Positions 1 through 8,574 of a DNA stretch of 64,000 bases are shown here, piece after piece (the stretch's first letter is position 1; each line of letters opens with the position of its first letter). The stretch is taken from NCBI GenBank assembly GCA_020171895.1, contig JAIVAN010000004.1, forward strand, positions 186,001-250,000, written 5' to 3'. The notes beneath the pieces were generated by a model. It saw only the letters and a program-made list of their open reading frames with translations. It had not been told where the DNA came from and made no database searches. This stretch comes from Bacillus timonensis. GTDB taxonomy: Bacteria > Bacillota > Bacilli > Bacillales > Bacillaceae_L. The translations under genes were made by a program, and so were the position numbers.

Positions 1-82
1 TATATTTTTCCTAATTAGTATTTCTCAATTCCCCATCCATTATGTAAAAAGTGAAGTTCGTAGGAATAGATTTTCCACCACT

Positions 83-391
83 TCACTTTGAGGTAAATCC
101 ACATGAAAAGAGAACTTTTAACTTCATAAACTTATATAGTAAAAAGGCATGACGTACTTCTCTAGTATGTGGATTCAAAAGAGATTTCAAACGATCTATG
201 AACTCATAGTCACATTTACAGCTCGGACCGTACCTACGATAGCACTCGTCATTTGCCTTACAGCTTGTATCTACTAGGTTGATTGGCTCACCAGATCCAC
301 ACTATTTGTATCCTGGGAAGATACAAAATCTTGGTTTACACGAACTTTCTATTGCCCAAGAACATACTCCTTTGCATTCATTTATTACCAT
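83..391 (-). pseudogene. phospholipase A2-like protein, interrupted by a stop codon
   Basis: Reading the minus strand from ATG 391 gives 103 codons with an in-frame TAG at codon 30 (plus-strand 302-304). The frame reads FPGYK, stop, CGSGEPIN, then VDTSCKANDECYRRYG and CKCDYEFIDRL, ending at TGA 83-85. This matches the small bacterial phospholipase A2-like proteins of Bacillus, which carry a PGY.YCGPG segment followed by CC..HD.CY. The stop replaces the Tyr expected before CG. The catalytic His of the HD pair is Asn here (ANDEC), so the protein would probably be inactive even with read-through. The upstream sequence has no good ribosome binding site. I infer a decayed gene; the family call rests on motif recall, and the stop and the H-to-N change are seen directly. 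Confidence 0.72.
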
Positions 392-461
392 TTATAAACG
401 GAGATCGAAAGGTTGTACACTAGCCTATTAGTAATACTTGTTTGTTACAAATGATACAAGA

Positions 462-1049
462 TTAGACAATTTCAAATAAACCATCTACTTGTTCATCTTT
501 CGCAATATGTCCAGGGAAGATAAATCCAGATGATTCGCGATTAAAGTGAATCCCAATATGCTTAAAGCAAACATCGACATATTCAGAACACATATATGCT
601 TCATTATCTTTGTGTTTGGCTCTTCCTAAAGCAATTCTTGATACGATATGAGCTATTTCATTTTTGTCATATTTCTTGTTTAGTAGATCTGCTGCTTTTC
701 CGAACATTTCATTTAAGTGGTTTTGGTCAAAGTTATTTGAATGAAGGGCTCGGTGTCTTCCAATAAAAAGCCTCCCTGAATAAGGCTTCTCACTATTCTC
801 AAAGTTAAAGACATACTGTGAAAGAGGTATTACTCGTACACCATCATCTTCAACACTTTCAAATAACAAGATACGGTCATTCCATCTTAAAATCATTCCA
901 ACATGACTAAACATCGAGTTGGAAAATTTTTTTATTAAATCACTAATAATGTGATTGCCACTACATAAAAATAGATCCCCAGTTTGTAAATGTGCTCTTG
1001 CTTCAGCATATTGGAGCTTATGAATGTTTTTAAATTTCTTTATCTCCAT
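462..1049 (-). CDS. YiiX/YebB-type permuted papain-like hydrolase
   Basis: A protein of about 195 residues. The N-terminal part has LQTGDLFLCSG and then FSHVGMILRW, and the C-terminal part has AYMCSEYVDVCF. This His-first, Cys-late order is typical of the circularly permuted NlpC/P60-like (YiiX/YebB, C92-type) cysteine hydrolases: His in FSHVG and Cys in MCSEY would form the active site. Members act on amide or ester bonds of lipids or peptides, but the substrate here is unknown. No signal peptide is seen, so it is probably cytoplasmic. The start is unsure: ATG at 1049 and GTG at 1058 both have weak ribosome binding sites. It lies downstream of, and on the same strand as, a YjcZ-type gene, from which a strong terminator separates it. 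Confidence 0.7.
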   Translation of the reverse strand: MEIKKFKNIHKLQYAEARAHLQTGDLFLCSGNHIISDLIKKFSNSMFSHVGMILRWNDRILLFESVEDDGVRVIPLSQYVFNFENSEKPYSGRLFIGRHRALHSNNFDQNHLNEMFGKAADLLNKKYDKNEIAHIVSRIALGRAKHKDNEAYMCSEYVDVCFKHIGIHFNRESSGFIFPGHIAKDEQVDGLFEIV

Positions 1050-1091
1050 GACCTTCACTTCTTTCTTTTGAAAACTATATTTCGAACGGAT

Positions 1092-1120
1092 AGAGCGAGT
1101 GTGTTAGACACACTCGCTCT
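1092..1120 (-). terminator. Strong hairpin, terminator of the yjcZ-like gene
   Basis: A perfect 12-bp stem, AGAGCGAGTGTG with its reverse complement, around the 5-nt loop TTAGA. It lies 20 nt beyond the stop of the small YjcZ-like gene in the minus direction. The tract after it is only modestly T-rich on that strand, so termination could be partial. Confidence 0.6.
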
Positions 1121-1139
1121 AAGAGAGTATTAAGTTGGA

Positions 1140-1238
1140 CTAATATCCGTATCCACCTTTAAATCCACCAGCTCCTACAATGATTAATAGGATAAACAAT
1201 ACAACGATTAAAGCAAAGCCTGCACTATATCCACTCAT
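1140..1238 (-). CDS. YjcZ family sporulation-associated small membrane protein
   Basis: A 32-residue protein: MSGYSAGFALIVVLFILLII followed by VGAGGFKGGYGY. One hydrophobic helix (about residues 7-22) is followed by a Gly/Tyr-rich tail, the hallmark of the YjcZ/YtaF-like tiny proteins that Bacillaceae genomes carry in many copies and which are often found in spores. The ribosome binding site AGGAGGTGAG lies 4 nt before the ATG, giving a secure start despite the short length. A perfect 12-bp terminator follows the stop. The protein is probably membrane-bound. Its molecular function is unknown for the whole family. Confidence 0.8.
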   Translation of the reverse strand: MSGYSAGFALIVVLFILLIIVGAGGFKGGYGY

Positions 1239-1394
1239 TTATCTCACCTCCTAAAACACCTTAATGTAATGTATGTAAGAGCTTCAAGATTGTATAGGTG
1301 TTTAACTAGAAGAATGTGCTAACGAAATGGAGATAAGAGTGTAGTCCATGATTAAAAAGGAATAAAACTACTTACAGGTAGGAATTCTACATGT

Positions 1395-2654
1395 ATGAAA
1401 ACGATAATCATGATAATATCTGTTCTATTTATCTGTGGTTCACCAACCATTGTCCAATCCGAGGAACTCATACGAGTCAAATTAGTGAATTACCTTGGAG
1501 ATTCAGAAAAGGTTTCATTCAAAGTAAGAGGGAAATATTTAACCTTAGATCCGTCTATTTCATTAAAAGAAGGAGTGAAGTACAACGTACAAGTGAAAAA
1601 TGGCTCACTAAAAGTAACTGGGGGAGGAGAAACATTTAGCGTTCCTAGTCCATTCGTTTTATACCCAGCAAAATATGATACAGAACATGTGATAGCAATT
1701 AATAAACGACCGTACTTAGGTGCGATGGAATTTACGATAGAAGACGATGAAATCGTTAGACCTGTAAACCAGCTTCCATTAGAGGATTATTTAAAAGGAG
1801 TTGTGCCGTTTGAAGTGTTTCCAAGTTGGCCTATTGAAACGTTGAAGGCTCAAGCGTTAGCAGCACGAACATACGCATTTACCCACCTTCACAATGAAAA
1901 AATGGATGATACGATTCGTTTTCAGGTTTATGGAGGTTTTGTATGGAATGAAGCGACAACAAAAGCTGTCCAAGAAACAGAGGGAGAAGTAATTTCATTC
2001 AACGAAAAACCTATTGATGCGTTCTATTCTGCTAGTAACGGGGGAGTCACAGAGAATAATTCACATGTTTGGGGCGGTAAAGCTCAGCCTATTTATCCCA
2101 TTAAATATGATCAATATGACCCAATTCATCCTTGGCAATATTCTTTGTCACAGCAACAAATAAATATGAAAGATAGCGACTGGCAGGATCCAATTTGGTG
2201 GAAGAACACTACCGAAAAAGATGAAGAAATAACAGCATCTATCAAAAAGTGGCTGAAAAACAATGGATATCCTGGTGAAATAAAAATTGTTGCCATTCCT
2301 AAGTTTGAAATCTCAACTGATCAGCATCGTTCTAAACGTTCGATAAGTGGATCAATCACAATCGAATTTCTTTCTCAAATCATTGAAGGAATCGTTCTAT
2401 ACGATTCACTGGTTTTGGAAAATGTACCATTAAATCGAATTCGACCTTTAATTGGAGGAAATGTGTTTAAAAGCTACCTCATTGATTCACTCGAAGTAAA
2501 AGATCAGGTCTATACAATGAAGGGTAGAGGATATGGTCACGGTGTAGGAATGAGCCAATGGGGAGCGAGTGTGATGGGAAGTAGCGGGAAAACTTATGAG
2601 GAAATTGTGCAATTTTACTTTCCAGGTACAGAAATAATGGATATATCAAAATAA
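1395..2654 (+). CDS. SpoIID/LytB domain protein, secreted
   Basis: A protein of 419 residues. The first 22 residues form a signal peptide (hydrophobic IIMIISVLFICGSP). The SpoIID domain starts near residue 125 with LPLEDYLKGVVPFEVFPSW, then LKAQALAARTYAF, and FYSASNGGVTENNSHVWGG, and ends with GRGYGHGVGMSQWGASVM near residue 385. These are the classic SpoIID/LytB signatures. SpoIID is a lytic transglycosylase that trims denuded glycan strands during engulfment; related proteins stimulate amidases. The protein is longer than B. subtilis SpoIID (about 340) because of an N-terminal beta-rich extension, so it is probably a paralogue and not spoIID itself. The start ATG at 1395 has only a weak upstream GTAGGA. 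A terminator shared with yceI follows. Confidence 0.85.
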   Translation: MKTIIMIISVLFICGSPTIVQSEELIRVKLVNYLGDSEKVSFKVRGKYLTLDPSISLKEGVKYNVQVKNGSLKVTGGGETFSVPSPFVLYPAKYDTEHVIAINKRPYLGAMEFTIEDDEIVRPVNQLPLEDYLKGVVPFEVFPSWPIETLKAQALAARTYAFTHLHNEKMDDTIRFQVYGGFVWNEATTKAVQETEGEVISFNEKPIDAFYSASNGGVTENNSHVWGGKAQPIYPIKYDQYDPIHPWQYSLSQQQINMKDSDWQDPIWWKNTTEKDEEITASIKKWLKNNGYPGEIKIVAIPKFEISTDQHRSKRSISGSITIEFLSQIIEGIVLYDSLVLENVPLNRIRPLIGGNVFKSYLIDSLEVKDQVYTMKGRGYGHGVGMSQWGASVMGSSGKTYEEIVQFYFPGTEIMDISK

Positions 2655-2657
2655 AAA

Positions 2658-2680
2658 GGATGCCCAGCTTTAGGGCATCC
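2658..2680. terminator. Bidirectional terminator between the SpoIID-like gene and yceI
   Basis: An 8-bp stem GGATGCCC/GGGCATCC with a 7-nt loop. It is flanked by A-rich sequence on the left (T-run on the minus strand) and AAATATCATTATTTT on the right. It lies between convergent stops at 2654 and 2689 and probably serves both genes, best as a minus-strand terminator. Confidence 0.8.
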
Positions 2681-2688
2681 AAATATCA

Positions 2689-3222
2689 TTATTTTGTTGC
2701 TTCTACTTGTAAAGAAATTTTAATTTGATCTCCAATTAGAACGCCACCAGTTTCTAGTACAGCATTATATGTTAAGCCATAGTCACTACGCTTAATTTTA
2801 CCTTCTGCACTAAATCCAACACGCTCATTTCCCCATGGATCTTTTCCTTGGCCTTCAAATACAACCGTAAATGTTTCAGTACGAGTTGTTCCACGAATCG
2901 TTAACTCTCCAGTTACATCATATTCGCCTTCATCTGTTTTTACAATTTCAGTTGCGTTAAACGTAAGAGTTGAGTGGTTCTCCACATCAAAAAAATCAGC
3001 AGAGCGTAAGTGATTATCGCGATCACTATTACGAGTATCAATGCTAGCCACATCTACGGTAAATGCTATATCGGCAGTTGTTAAGTCAGTTGGATCAGCA
3101 TCAATTGAAGCCTCAAATGAATTAAATGTTCCTTTTACATTTGCAATCATCATATGTTTTACAGCGAAATCAACACTGCTGTGTGAAGAATCAACATTCC
3201 ATTTCGTTTTTGTCATTGTCAT
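2689..3222 (-). CDS. yceI: YceI family lipid-binding-like protein
   Basis: A 177-residue protein with the full YceI pattern: KWNVDSSHSSVDFAVKHMM at the N-terminus, DTRNSDRDNHLRSADFFDVE near the middle, and ITRGTT-like and GFSAEGKIKRSDYGLTYN segments near the end. YceI proteins form a lipocalin-like beta barrel that binds long polyisoprenoid or fatty molecules. This copy has no signal peptide, so it is probably cytoplasmic. The ribosome binding site GGAGGAATTTATT precedes ATG 3222. It is divergent from a MarR regulator, with a perfect palindrome in the gap (3286-3300), which suggests that regulator controls it. A run of about 20 A residues lies just upstream of the ribosome binding site. Confidence 0.9.
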   Translation of the reverse strand: MTMTKTKWNVDSSHSSVDFAVKHMMIANVKGTFNSFEASIDADPTDLTTADIAFTVDVASIDTRNSDRDNHLRSADFFDVENHSTLTFNATEIVKTDEGEYDVTGELTIRGTTRTETFTVVFEGQGKDPWGNERVGFSAEGKIKRSDYGLTYNAVLETGGVLIGDQIKISLQVEATK

Positions 3223-3285
3223 AATAAATTCCTCCGTTTTTTTTTTTTTTTTTTATTTTTAATTCAAGAAGTTTTAATTCAAGAT

Positions 3286-3300
3286 ATCTTAACTTAAGAT
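3286..3300. promoter_or_regulatory. Palindrome, candidate MarR operator
   Basis: ATCTTAACTTAAGAT is a perfect 7-1-7 palindrome between divergent yceI and the MarR gene, with half-site-like ATTCAAGA copies just upstream (from 3262). Its shape (TATCTTnAnTTAAGAT) resembles MarR-family boxes such as those of the MhqR/OhrR groups. I infer control of yceI and autoregulation. Confidence 0.55.
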
Positions 3301-3476
3301 GAATTATAAATGGTCGTACATGCTATTGTCAACAAATAAAAATAAAATCATTTCGAGTAGGTTGGTTGAGTGTTACTTCAAAGGGTTGTGAAATAAAGGA
3401 TGTTAATTTAAAATGAGAACTAATTAAAGGACGTCAAGATACTTTAGTCCAAGACTTTTTTGAAGGAATGATCGTA

Positions 3477-3932
3477 ATGAGCACAGAATCAAATCAAAAT
3501 GAAACAAATTTATCGTTGAAATTATTTATCGTGTTGTCTCGTGCAAATAGAGCTATTGCTGATCTTGTAGAGGAAGATATCAAAACATATGGGTTAAATC
3601 CAACAGAGTTTGCCGTGTTAGAGTTGCTTTATCACAAGGGAGATCAACCGATTCAACATATAGGGAAGAAAGTACTGTTATCAAGTGGTAGTATCACGTA
3701 TGTGGTTGATAAGCTTGAGAAGAAAAACCTTTTAGAAAGGAAAGCTTGCCCTAATGACAGACGTGTTACGTATGCATCTATCACAACGGATGGACAAGAG
3801 CTTATGAGGACAATTTTTCCAAAGCATGAGCAAGAGATCAACAATATATTTAGTGGCTTAGATCATGAAGAAAAGAAGGTAGTGATTGAGTTATTAAAGA
3901 AGCTTGGACATAAGGCGAAGAACGAAAAGTAG
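3477..3932 (+). CDS. MarR family transcriptional regulator
   Basis: A protein of 151 residues with a winged helix: LNPTEFAVLELLYHKGDQPI (helix region), IGKKVLLSSGSITYVVDKLE (recognition helix) and KACPNDRRVTYASITTDG (wing). The sequence is close to the MhqR/YusO type of MarR proteins, which repress detoxification or redox genes and sense electrophiles or other small ligands; a Cys is present in the wing (KACPND). ATG 3477 is preferred over ATG 3468 because GAAGGA lies 9 nt before it and abuts the earlier one. It is divergent from yceI, its probable target. A dispersed-repeat pair begins 10 nt after its stop. Confidence 0.88.
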   Translation: MSTESNQNETNLSLKLFIVLSRANRAIADLVEEDIKTYGLNPTEFAVLELLYHKGDQPIQHIGKKVLLSSGSITYVVDKLEKKNLLERKACPNDRRVTYASITTDGQELMRTIFPKHEQEINNIFSGLDHEEKKVVIELLKKLGHKAKNEK

Positions 3933-3942
3933 TTAGAATTGG

Positions 3943-4199
3943 CTACCCTGAAAATACGACACTGTACAAGGGGTGTTAATCTGCGTTGCAGGAACCTCGC
4001 TTTTCGCAGGGCGCTTCTTGAGCCTCCTCGGCGTTTACGCCTGTGGGGTCTCAAGCCTAGCGCATCTCCTGCAGGAGTCTCGGTCCTTCCACTCCGATTA
4101 ACACTTCTGAAATACTTGGATTCAACACTCTATAATACACAAAAGTAACAATTAAACATTTTCATCCTTCATGGTGCAATTCTCACATTGCATGGAAGT
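3943..4199 (-). repeat. Dispersed GC-rich element, copy 1 (short form)
   Basis: Begins CTACCCTGAAAATACGACAC and contains the core GTTGCAGGAACCTCGCTTT, GCTTCTTGAGCCTCCTCGGC and GGAGTCTCGGTCCTTCCACT. It ends with a short inverted repeat around CATGGTGCAAT. The same core recurs at 4200, 13916, 14001, 17151, 19741, 31798, 47496 and 52441. It is joined directly to copy 2. Strand is assigned relative to the plus-type copies, which end in CAGGGTAG. Confidence 0.9.
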
Positions 4200-4462
4200 C
4201 TACCCTGAAAATACGACACTGAATTGTGGGTGTTAACCTACGTTGCAGGAACCTCGCTTTCCGCGGGGCGCTTCTTGAGCCTCCTCGGCTTCGCCTGTGG
4301 TTCTCAAGTCTGTCGCTATTCCCGTAGGACTTTGAATAAGCATCCTTGAATCCTCACCGCACGAAGGAAATGTGTTAGCATTTTCAAGGAGTCTCGGTTT
4401 ATTCCACTTCGATTAACACGGCTAATAAACTGGATTACAGCATTCTATCAAACAAAAAACTG
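4200..4462 (-). repeat. Dispersed GC-rich element, copy 2 (long form)
   Basis: Same family as 3943-4199 and in head-to-tail tandem with it. It carries an extra segment of about 60 nt (roughly 4330-4389, containing CCTCACCGCACGAAGGAAAT) that is also found, in the opposite orientation, in the copy between hemH and hemY. The right end is degenerate. Confidence 0.85.
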
Positions 4463-4511
4463 TCGCCAATTATCATCCTTGCCTACGCCTATGGGGGGAG
4501 TGGGCCTACGG

Positions 4512-4964
4512 TTAATTGTTAGTGATGATTTTACGGAAGTAGTTTTTTGCTTCTCTTTTTTCTTCTTCTTTCACTCCATCAAAGAAATAATTGATGTAGC
4601 TAGATGATCTTTCGGATGAATTATTTGGTTTAGATTGTTGGATAGGTACCTTAAGATCTTGTTCTATCGGAACGTCTTCTTCATCTTCTTCATCTTCAGC
4701 TTCGTGTGATTGTTCTTGTTGTTCTTCCTCTTCTACTATAGAGCTGGTAGAATGGTTTGAGCTTGAGGGGAGGCTATTGTTTTCACTGGGAATGCCCAAT
4801 GAAAAATCTTCTTCTTCAATTTCTAGAAACGCTTGTAGAGCACTAATTTTTCGTTGAATATGTTTTTGTTGTAGTTCTTTTTGTTTTATTTCCTCTACAA
4901 TTTGATTGGATTGATAAATAAGTTTGTTTAAGTACTCCTTATTTAAATGTGAAATATTCTCCAT
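4512..4964 (-). CDS. Hypothetical acidic coiled-coil protein
   Basis: A 150-residue protein I do not recognise. Residues 1-50 are predicted coiled coil (LNKLIYQSNQIVEEIKQKEL and onward, many Gln/Lys/Glu heptads). Residues 60-110 are low-complexity and very acidic (runs such as EEEEQQEQ and EDEEDEED). The C-terminus, SYINYFFDGVKEEEKREAKNYF, is a short amphipathic segment. The start is supported by GGAGGTTTATTT before ATG 4964. No signal peptide or membrane segment is seen. The composition suggests a flexible cytoplasmic or spore-related protein, but nothing in the sequence fixes a function. It converges with the repeat pair downstream of the MarR gene. Confidence 0.65.
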   Translation of the reverse strand: MENISHLNKEYLNKLIYQSNQIVEEIKQKELQQKHIQRKISALQAFLEIEEEDFSLGIPSENNSLPSSSNHSTSSIVEEEEQQEQSHEAEDEEDEEDVPIEQDLKVPIQQSKPNNSSERSSSYINYFFDGVKEEEKREAKNYFRKIITNN

Positions 4965-5174
4965 AAATAAACCTCCGTTACTAATCTGAATTATCTGATT
5001 TTTTTAAAGTATACAGCATTTTGCTAGAGGGAGAAATAGAGAAGAAGTATCGTTTTTAAGATTGGAAGTCTAGTGAAATGGACCTTGTTAATAGAGAGAG
5101 AATACAGAAAAATAGTTTTAAAGTACCCAATATAAGAAGAATAGATCAGCATCATTCGACACTGATCTATTGAT

Positions 5175-6431
5175 TTAAGCGATAGATTTTACAGTTTTGA
5201 TTTTACTGTTTTCATTTTTAATTGAATGAATATTTGCTTTCATTAGTAGAGACGTACATAATGCCATGATTAGCAATCCTGCGAAAATATAAAATGTACT
5301 ATTGTAACTATTGGTTGCATCCTTTATTGTTGCGACCATCATTGGCCCAAATACTCCTGCAAATGACCAGGCTGTAAGTAAATAGCCATGTATCGCTCCT
5401 AGTTGTTTTGTACCAAATAAATCTCCGATAAAAGCGGGAAGTGAAGAAAACCCTCCACCATAGATAGTAAGAATCAGAAAGATAACGGCTTGAAATAGTA
5501 ACACATTAGAAATACTTGGTAGGATAAGAAATAGTACAAATTGAACGGTAAAAAAGATTATAAAAATATTACTACGGCCGATATAATCAGAAAATGATGC
5601 CCAAGCAATTCTACCCAATCCGTTAAAAAGCCCCATTAATCCCACCATTGATGCTGCTGCAACGACGGTCATGCCGACCTTTTCCTGCGCCATAGGTGAT
5701 GCAACAGAGATTAGCATAATTCCAGAAGAAATATTAATAAACATCATAATCCATAAAAGCCAAAAACGTCTTGTTTTTATTGCCTCATTAGCAGTTAATT
5801 GCGCAAGGTCTGTAGTATATGTCTTATTTTCTTTCTCTGTTGTTCTCATTCCTGCTGGCAACCAACCTTCTGGAGGTCTAGAAATATATGAAGCTCCTGA
5901 AATCATTAGTAGAAAGTATGCTGTACCAAGGATATAAAACGTTGTCGATATGCCAACTGACTCTATTAGAGCAGCTGCTACTGGGCTACATATCAGTGCA
6001 CCTGCACCAAATCCCATGACAGCCATTCCAGTCGCAAGACCTCGTCGATCAGGGAACCATTTTACTAATGTAGATACAGGGGCAATATAGCCTATGCCAA
6101 GCCCTATACCACCAATTACGCCATATGTTATGTAATAAAAAAGCAGTGACTCCATTTGGATTGCTAAACCTGAACCTACAAGACCTGCAGAAAACAAAAT
6201 CGCTGCAATTGTTGCTGATTTTCGCGGGCCCCATTTTTCCACAAACCGTCCCAATGTAGCGGCTGATAGACCTAAGAATAGAATTGCTATTGTGAAGGAT
6301 AGGGTAACCTCCTTACTATTCCATCCGAGCACATCAGATAATGGATTTTTGAATACACTATAAGCATAAGCTGAACCAATCGATAAGTGTATTGCTATTG
6401 CAGATAATGCGATTAACCAACGATTTTTCAT
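5175..6431 (-). CDS. MFS transporter, oxalate/formate antiporter (OFA) type
   Basis: A 418-residue membrane protein with about 12 transmembrane helices. Family marks include AYAYSVFKNPLSDVLGW in helix 1, RFVEKWGPRKSATIAAILF in the loop after helix 2, GIGLGIGYIAPVSTLVKWFP and PDRRGLATGMAVMGFGAGA. These are characteristic of the OFA/YhjX branch of the major facilitator superfamily, which moves small carboxylates such as oxalate, formate, lactate or pyruvate. The substrate here is not determined. ATG 6431 is chosen because GAGGTG lies 6 nt upstream; the frame stays open further upstream but has no ribosome binding site there. Nothing nearby suggests a partner enzyme. Confidence 0.85.
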   Translation of the reverse strand: MKNRWLIALSAIAIHLSIGSAYAYSVFKNPLSDVLGWNSKEVTLSFTIAILFLGLSAATLGRFVEKWGPRKSATIAAILFSAGLVGSGLAIQMESLLFYYITYGVIGGIGLGIGYIAPVSTLVKWFPDRRGLATGMAVMGFGAGALICSPVAAALIESVGISTTFYILGTAYFLLMISGASYISRPPEGWLPAGMRTTEKENKTYTTDLAQLTANEAIKTRRFWLLWIMMFINISSGIMLISVASPMAQEKVGMTVVAAASMVGLMGLFNGLGRIAWASFSDYIGRSNIFIIFFTVQFVLFLILPSISNVLLFQAVIFLILTIYGGGFSSLPAFIGDLFGTKQLGAIHGYLLTAWSFAGVFGPMMVATIKDATNSYNSTFYIFAGLLIMALCTSLLMKANIHSIKNENSKIKTVKSIA

Positions 6432-6528
6432 CTTCAACACCTCAATCATGTTATTTACAGTTTTACTATAACAAAGGATGAAGTTGAGGTGGGTGAACAT
6501 TCTGTGAATATTTTCACAAACTTTTTCA

Positions 6529-6556
6529 CCATAGGTTCAAGCCCTGACACCTATGG
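6529..6556. repeat. Inverted repeat between MFS and M15 peptidase genes
   Basis: CCATAGGT, 12-nt loop, ACCTATGG: a perfect 8-bp stem. No T-run follows on either strand, so it is not a clear terminator. It could be an mRNA-end structure or an operator. Confidence 0.35.
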
Positions 6557-6576
6557 CTATATATGAATTTCACTCA

Positions 6577-7305
6577 TTAATCCTTAACCACTACATGTGG
6601 AATCCTCTCAATTTGGCTGCCAACAGGTATTCTTCCAGTCCTTAATTGTGGAATGGATAAACCAAAAGTAACTTGAAAATGTGGATAATCTACGAAATCT
6701 GTCCAAGCCCCACCCCACTCTAAACCTAGACTTTGACCAATATTTCCTACTTCATGCCAATCATTCTGACTATCGTTGTCATAATCGGCATCTATGTTCC
6801 ATCTGGGCTGCATGTTGTTGTCTAATACAACAAAATCAAATGCTAACCCCCAGTTATGGTAGGAAGAACCAGGTATAGCATCTGTTACAATATGACCAGG
6901 ATGAGTTCGGCCCTGGTTATACAGAGTTTGCTGAAACTCAAACGAACGGAATCCGTCTGAAGGTGGGAACATAATCATTACACCTTGTTCTGCTGCTAGT
7001 AATTTTAGTTGAACTTGAAGCGATCTAATAAGGGGATGTAAATGAGAGACTCTTGTGCCAACAGGAAATTGGTTACTTCTTACGCCAAAGTAATTTATAT
7101 TTTCGATCTTCTGAGTAATATGAATTTCTTTTTTAGCATGGTCATTTAATTCACGACGAGGGTTTACGTTTTCATTGTTTTTCCATAGATGTGAATGATA
7201 AATCGATAAACAAGTAGGCACTAAAGTAAGGATAAGCAAAGAAAAGGTTATATATTGATTAGATTTTGATTTGATAAATACATAATGAAATAGAAAAAAA
7301 ATCAT
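6577..7305 (-). CDS. M15 family peptidoglycan peptidase (CwlK/VanY-like)
   Basis: A protein of up to 242 residues. An N-terminal hydrophobic segment (about residues 19-36) acts as a signal or anchor. The catalytic domain shows DGFRSFEFQQTLYNQG, then PGSSYHNWGLAFDFVV (SxHxxGxAxD zinc motif: His and Asp), and WTDFVDYPHFQVTFG (second zinc His). This is the M15 layout, and the DYPHFQ ending is typical of CwlK-like L-Ala-D-Glu endopeptidases and phage endolysins. It probably cleaves peptidoglycan stem peptides outside the membrane. No ribosome binding site precedes ATG 7305, so a later start is possible. No operon partner is evident. Confidence 0.82.
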   Translation of the reverse strand: MIFFLFHYVFIKSKSNQYITFSLLILTLVPTCLSIYHSHLWKNNENVNPRRELNDHAKKEIHITQKIENINYFGVRSNQFPVGTRVSHLHPLIRSLQVQLKLLAAEQGVMIMFPPSDGFRSFEFQQTLYNQGRTHPGHIVTDAIPGSSYHNWGLAFDFVVLDNNMQPRWNIDADYDNDSQNDWHEVGNIGQSLGLEWGGAWTDFVDYPHFQVTFGLSIPQLRTGRIPVGSQIERIPHVVVKD

Positions 7306-7676
7306 AAATAAATTAATAATATAAAGTGTGATTATCTGAGTATGTATCTTGAACCCCCCTAATCTAAGTATTAAAGGTTACTAATAATAGCAATATGTTT
7401 GAGAATAAAATTTTATTGGGTTATCGAATGCAATAGTGGGTTAGAAATTTAGATTCTGAAAAGGGAAATTGGTGAAACTTATACATTTTACTTTCATTAG
7501 GATTTCGAGGTTAATTAATAATCGTCCTTCAAAGAACCACTTTAATTGTCATTATTAGTGATATTGATGCTAGCTTAAAGCCAATGTGAATAATACGTAG
7601 TGTGGTATTAGATAAACTCTAACATTAATTTGTTTCAAAGAATACATATCTGTTACTTATATAGTAATTTATTTTT
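7306..7676. other. Gene-free stretch
   Basis: AT-rich sequence between the M15 peptidase start and the transposase remnant. I see no gene, no recognisable transposase orfA and no clear terminator. It may hold the promoter of the peptidase gene and the worn left end of the IS remnant. Confidence 0.4.
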
Positions 7677-8565
7677 ATGTATTTTAGAATATTAACAAAA
7701 TTAAGAACAAAGTTCCCACTTTCGTGGCTTCTTAAAATTGGTGAGGTTTCAAAAGCTGGATACTACAAATGGCGGAATAGTCGCCCACAGCGGTCTTTAC
7801 GTAAGGAAGAGGACTTATTGCTAAAAGAACATATTTTAGCTATTCATAAGATGCATCCCTACTATGGATATAAACGAATGACAAGGGCTTTATCTAGGGA
7901 AGGAATTCTTGTAAATCATAAACGAGTTCGTCGTTTAATGAGGGAATTAGGGATAAGATCTGTTATACGCAAGAAAAGACCTTTCTATGGAAGAAGAGGT
8001 TCTATTGTATTTCCAAACATTCTAAATAGAGAATTCTTTCACAAATACGGTATGAAAAGCTTGTAACTGATATTACATATGTACGGGTTGGAGAGGCAAC
8101 TTTGCTTATCTATCAGCCGTTTTAGATTTGTTTAATAATGAGATTGTTGCATGGAAATTATCGGACAGAAACGACTTAGAATTAGTGTTAGATACATTGG
8201 AACAATTAAAAGTAAAACTTTTGCAGAAAATGCGCTGATTCATTCAAATCAAGGTTTCCAATACACAACAAAGTCATATGAGAAACAAGTATAGGAGCTT
8301 AAAATTCAAGGAAGTCATTCTAGAAAAGGAAATTGCCATGATAATGCTTGTATTGAAAATTTCTTCTCACATTTAAAGACAGAGAAGATATATTTAGTAC
8401 GTCCAAAACAACTACTGGACAAGCATATATGGCTATAAAGGAGTACATAGAGTTTTATAATAATCATCGATTCCAAGAGAAATTTAACGGACTTTCGCAA
8501 TGAATATCGAGAAAAGGCCGCAGCTTTAGTATACTCTTTTTTTCATTGTCTAATTGACAGGGTTA
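7677..8565 (+). pseudogene. IS3-family (IS150-type) transposase remnant
   Basis: The first 129 codons read KIGEVSKAGYYKWRNSR, IHKMHPYYGYKRMTRALSRE and VRRLMRELGIRSVIRKKRP: the N-terminal part of OrfB. The reading then breaks. Pieces of the DDE domain follow in different frames: VTDITYV, AVLDLFNNEIVAWKLSDRN, IHSNQGFQYTT (Asp to Asn), GNCHDNACIENFFSHLK and YIEFYNNHRFQEKF. Several frameshifts and stops are visible and orfA is missing, so the element is dead. The sequence GTCTAATTGACAGGG near 8547 resembles an IS3-type right end. It is unrelated in detail to the intact element at 35989-37461. Confidence 0.85.
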
Positions 8566-8574
8566 TGTGGCATT

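Noticed and set aside
5175-6500. Longer N-terminus for the OFA transporter starting at 6500
   Set aside because: It adds a non-membrane leader without a ribosome binding site; ATG 6431 has GAGGTG at a good distance and begins with the expected helix.
6529-6556. Terminator of the M15 peptidase gene
   Set aside because: The stem is perfect but lacks a T-run on the minus strand, so it is listed only as an inverted repeat.
7677-8066. Intact short transposase gene
   Set aside because: The sequence after 8066 continues the same transposase in other frames with stops and a lost catalytic Asp; orfA is missing. It is part of a decayed element.
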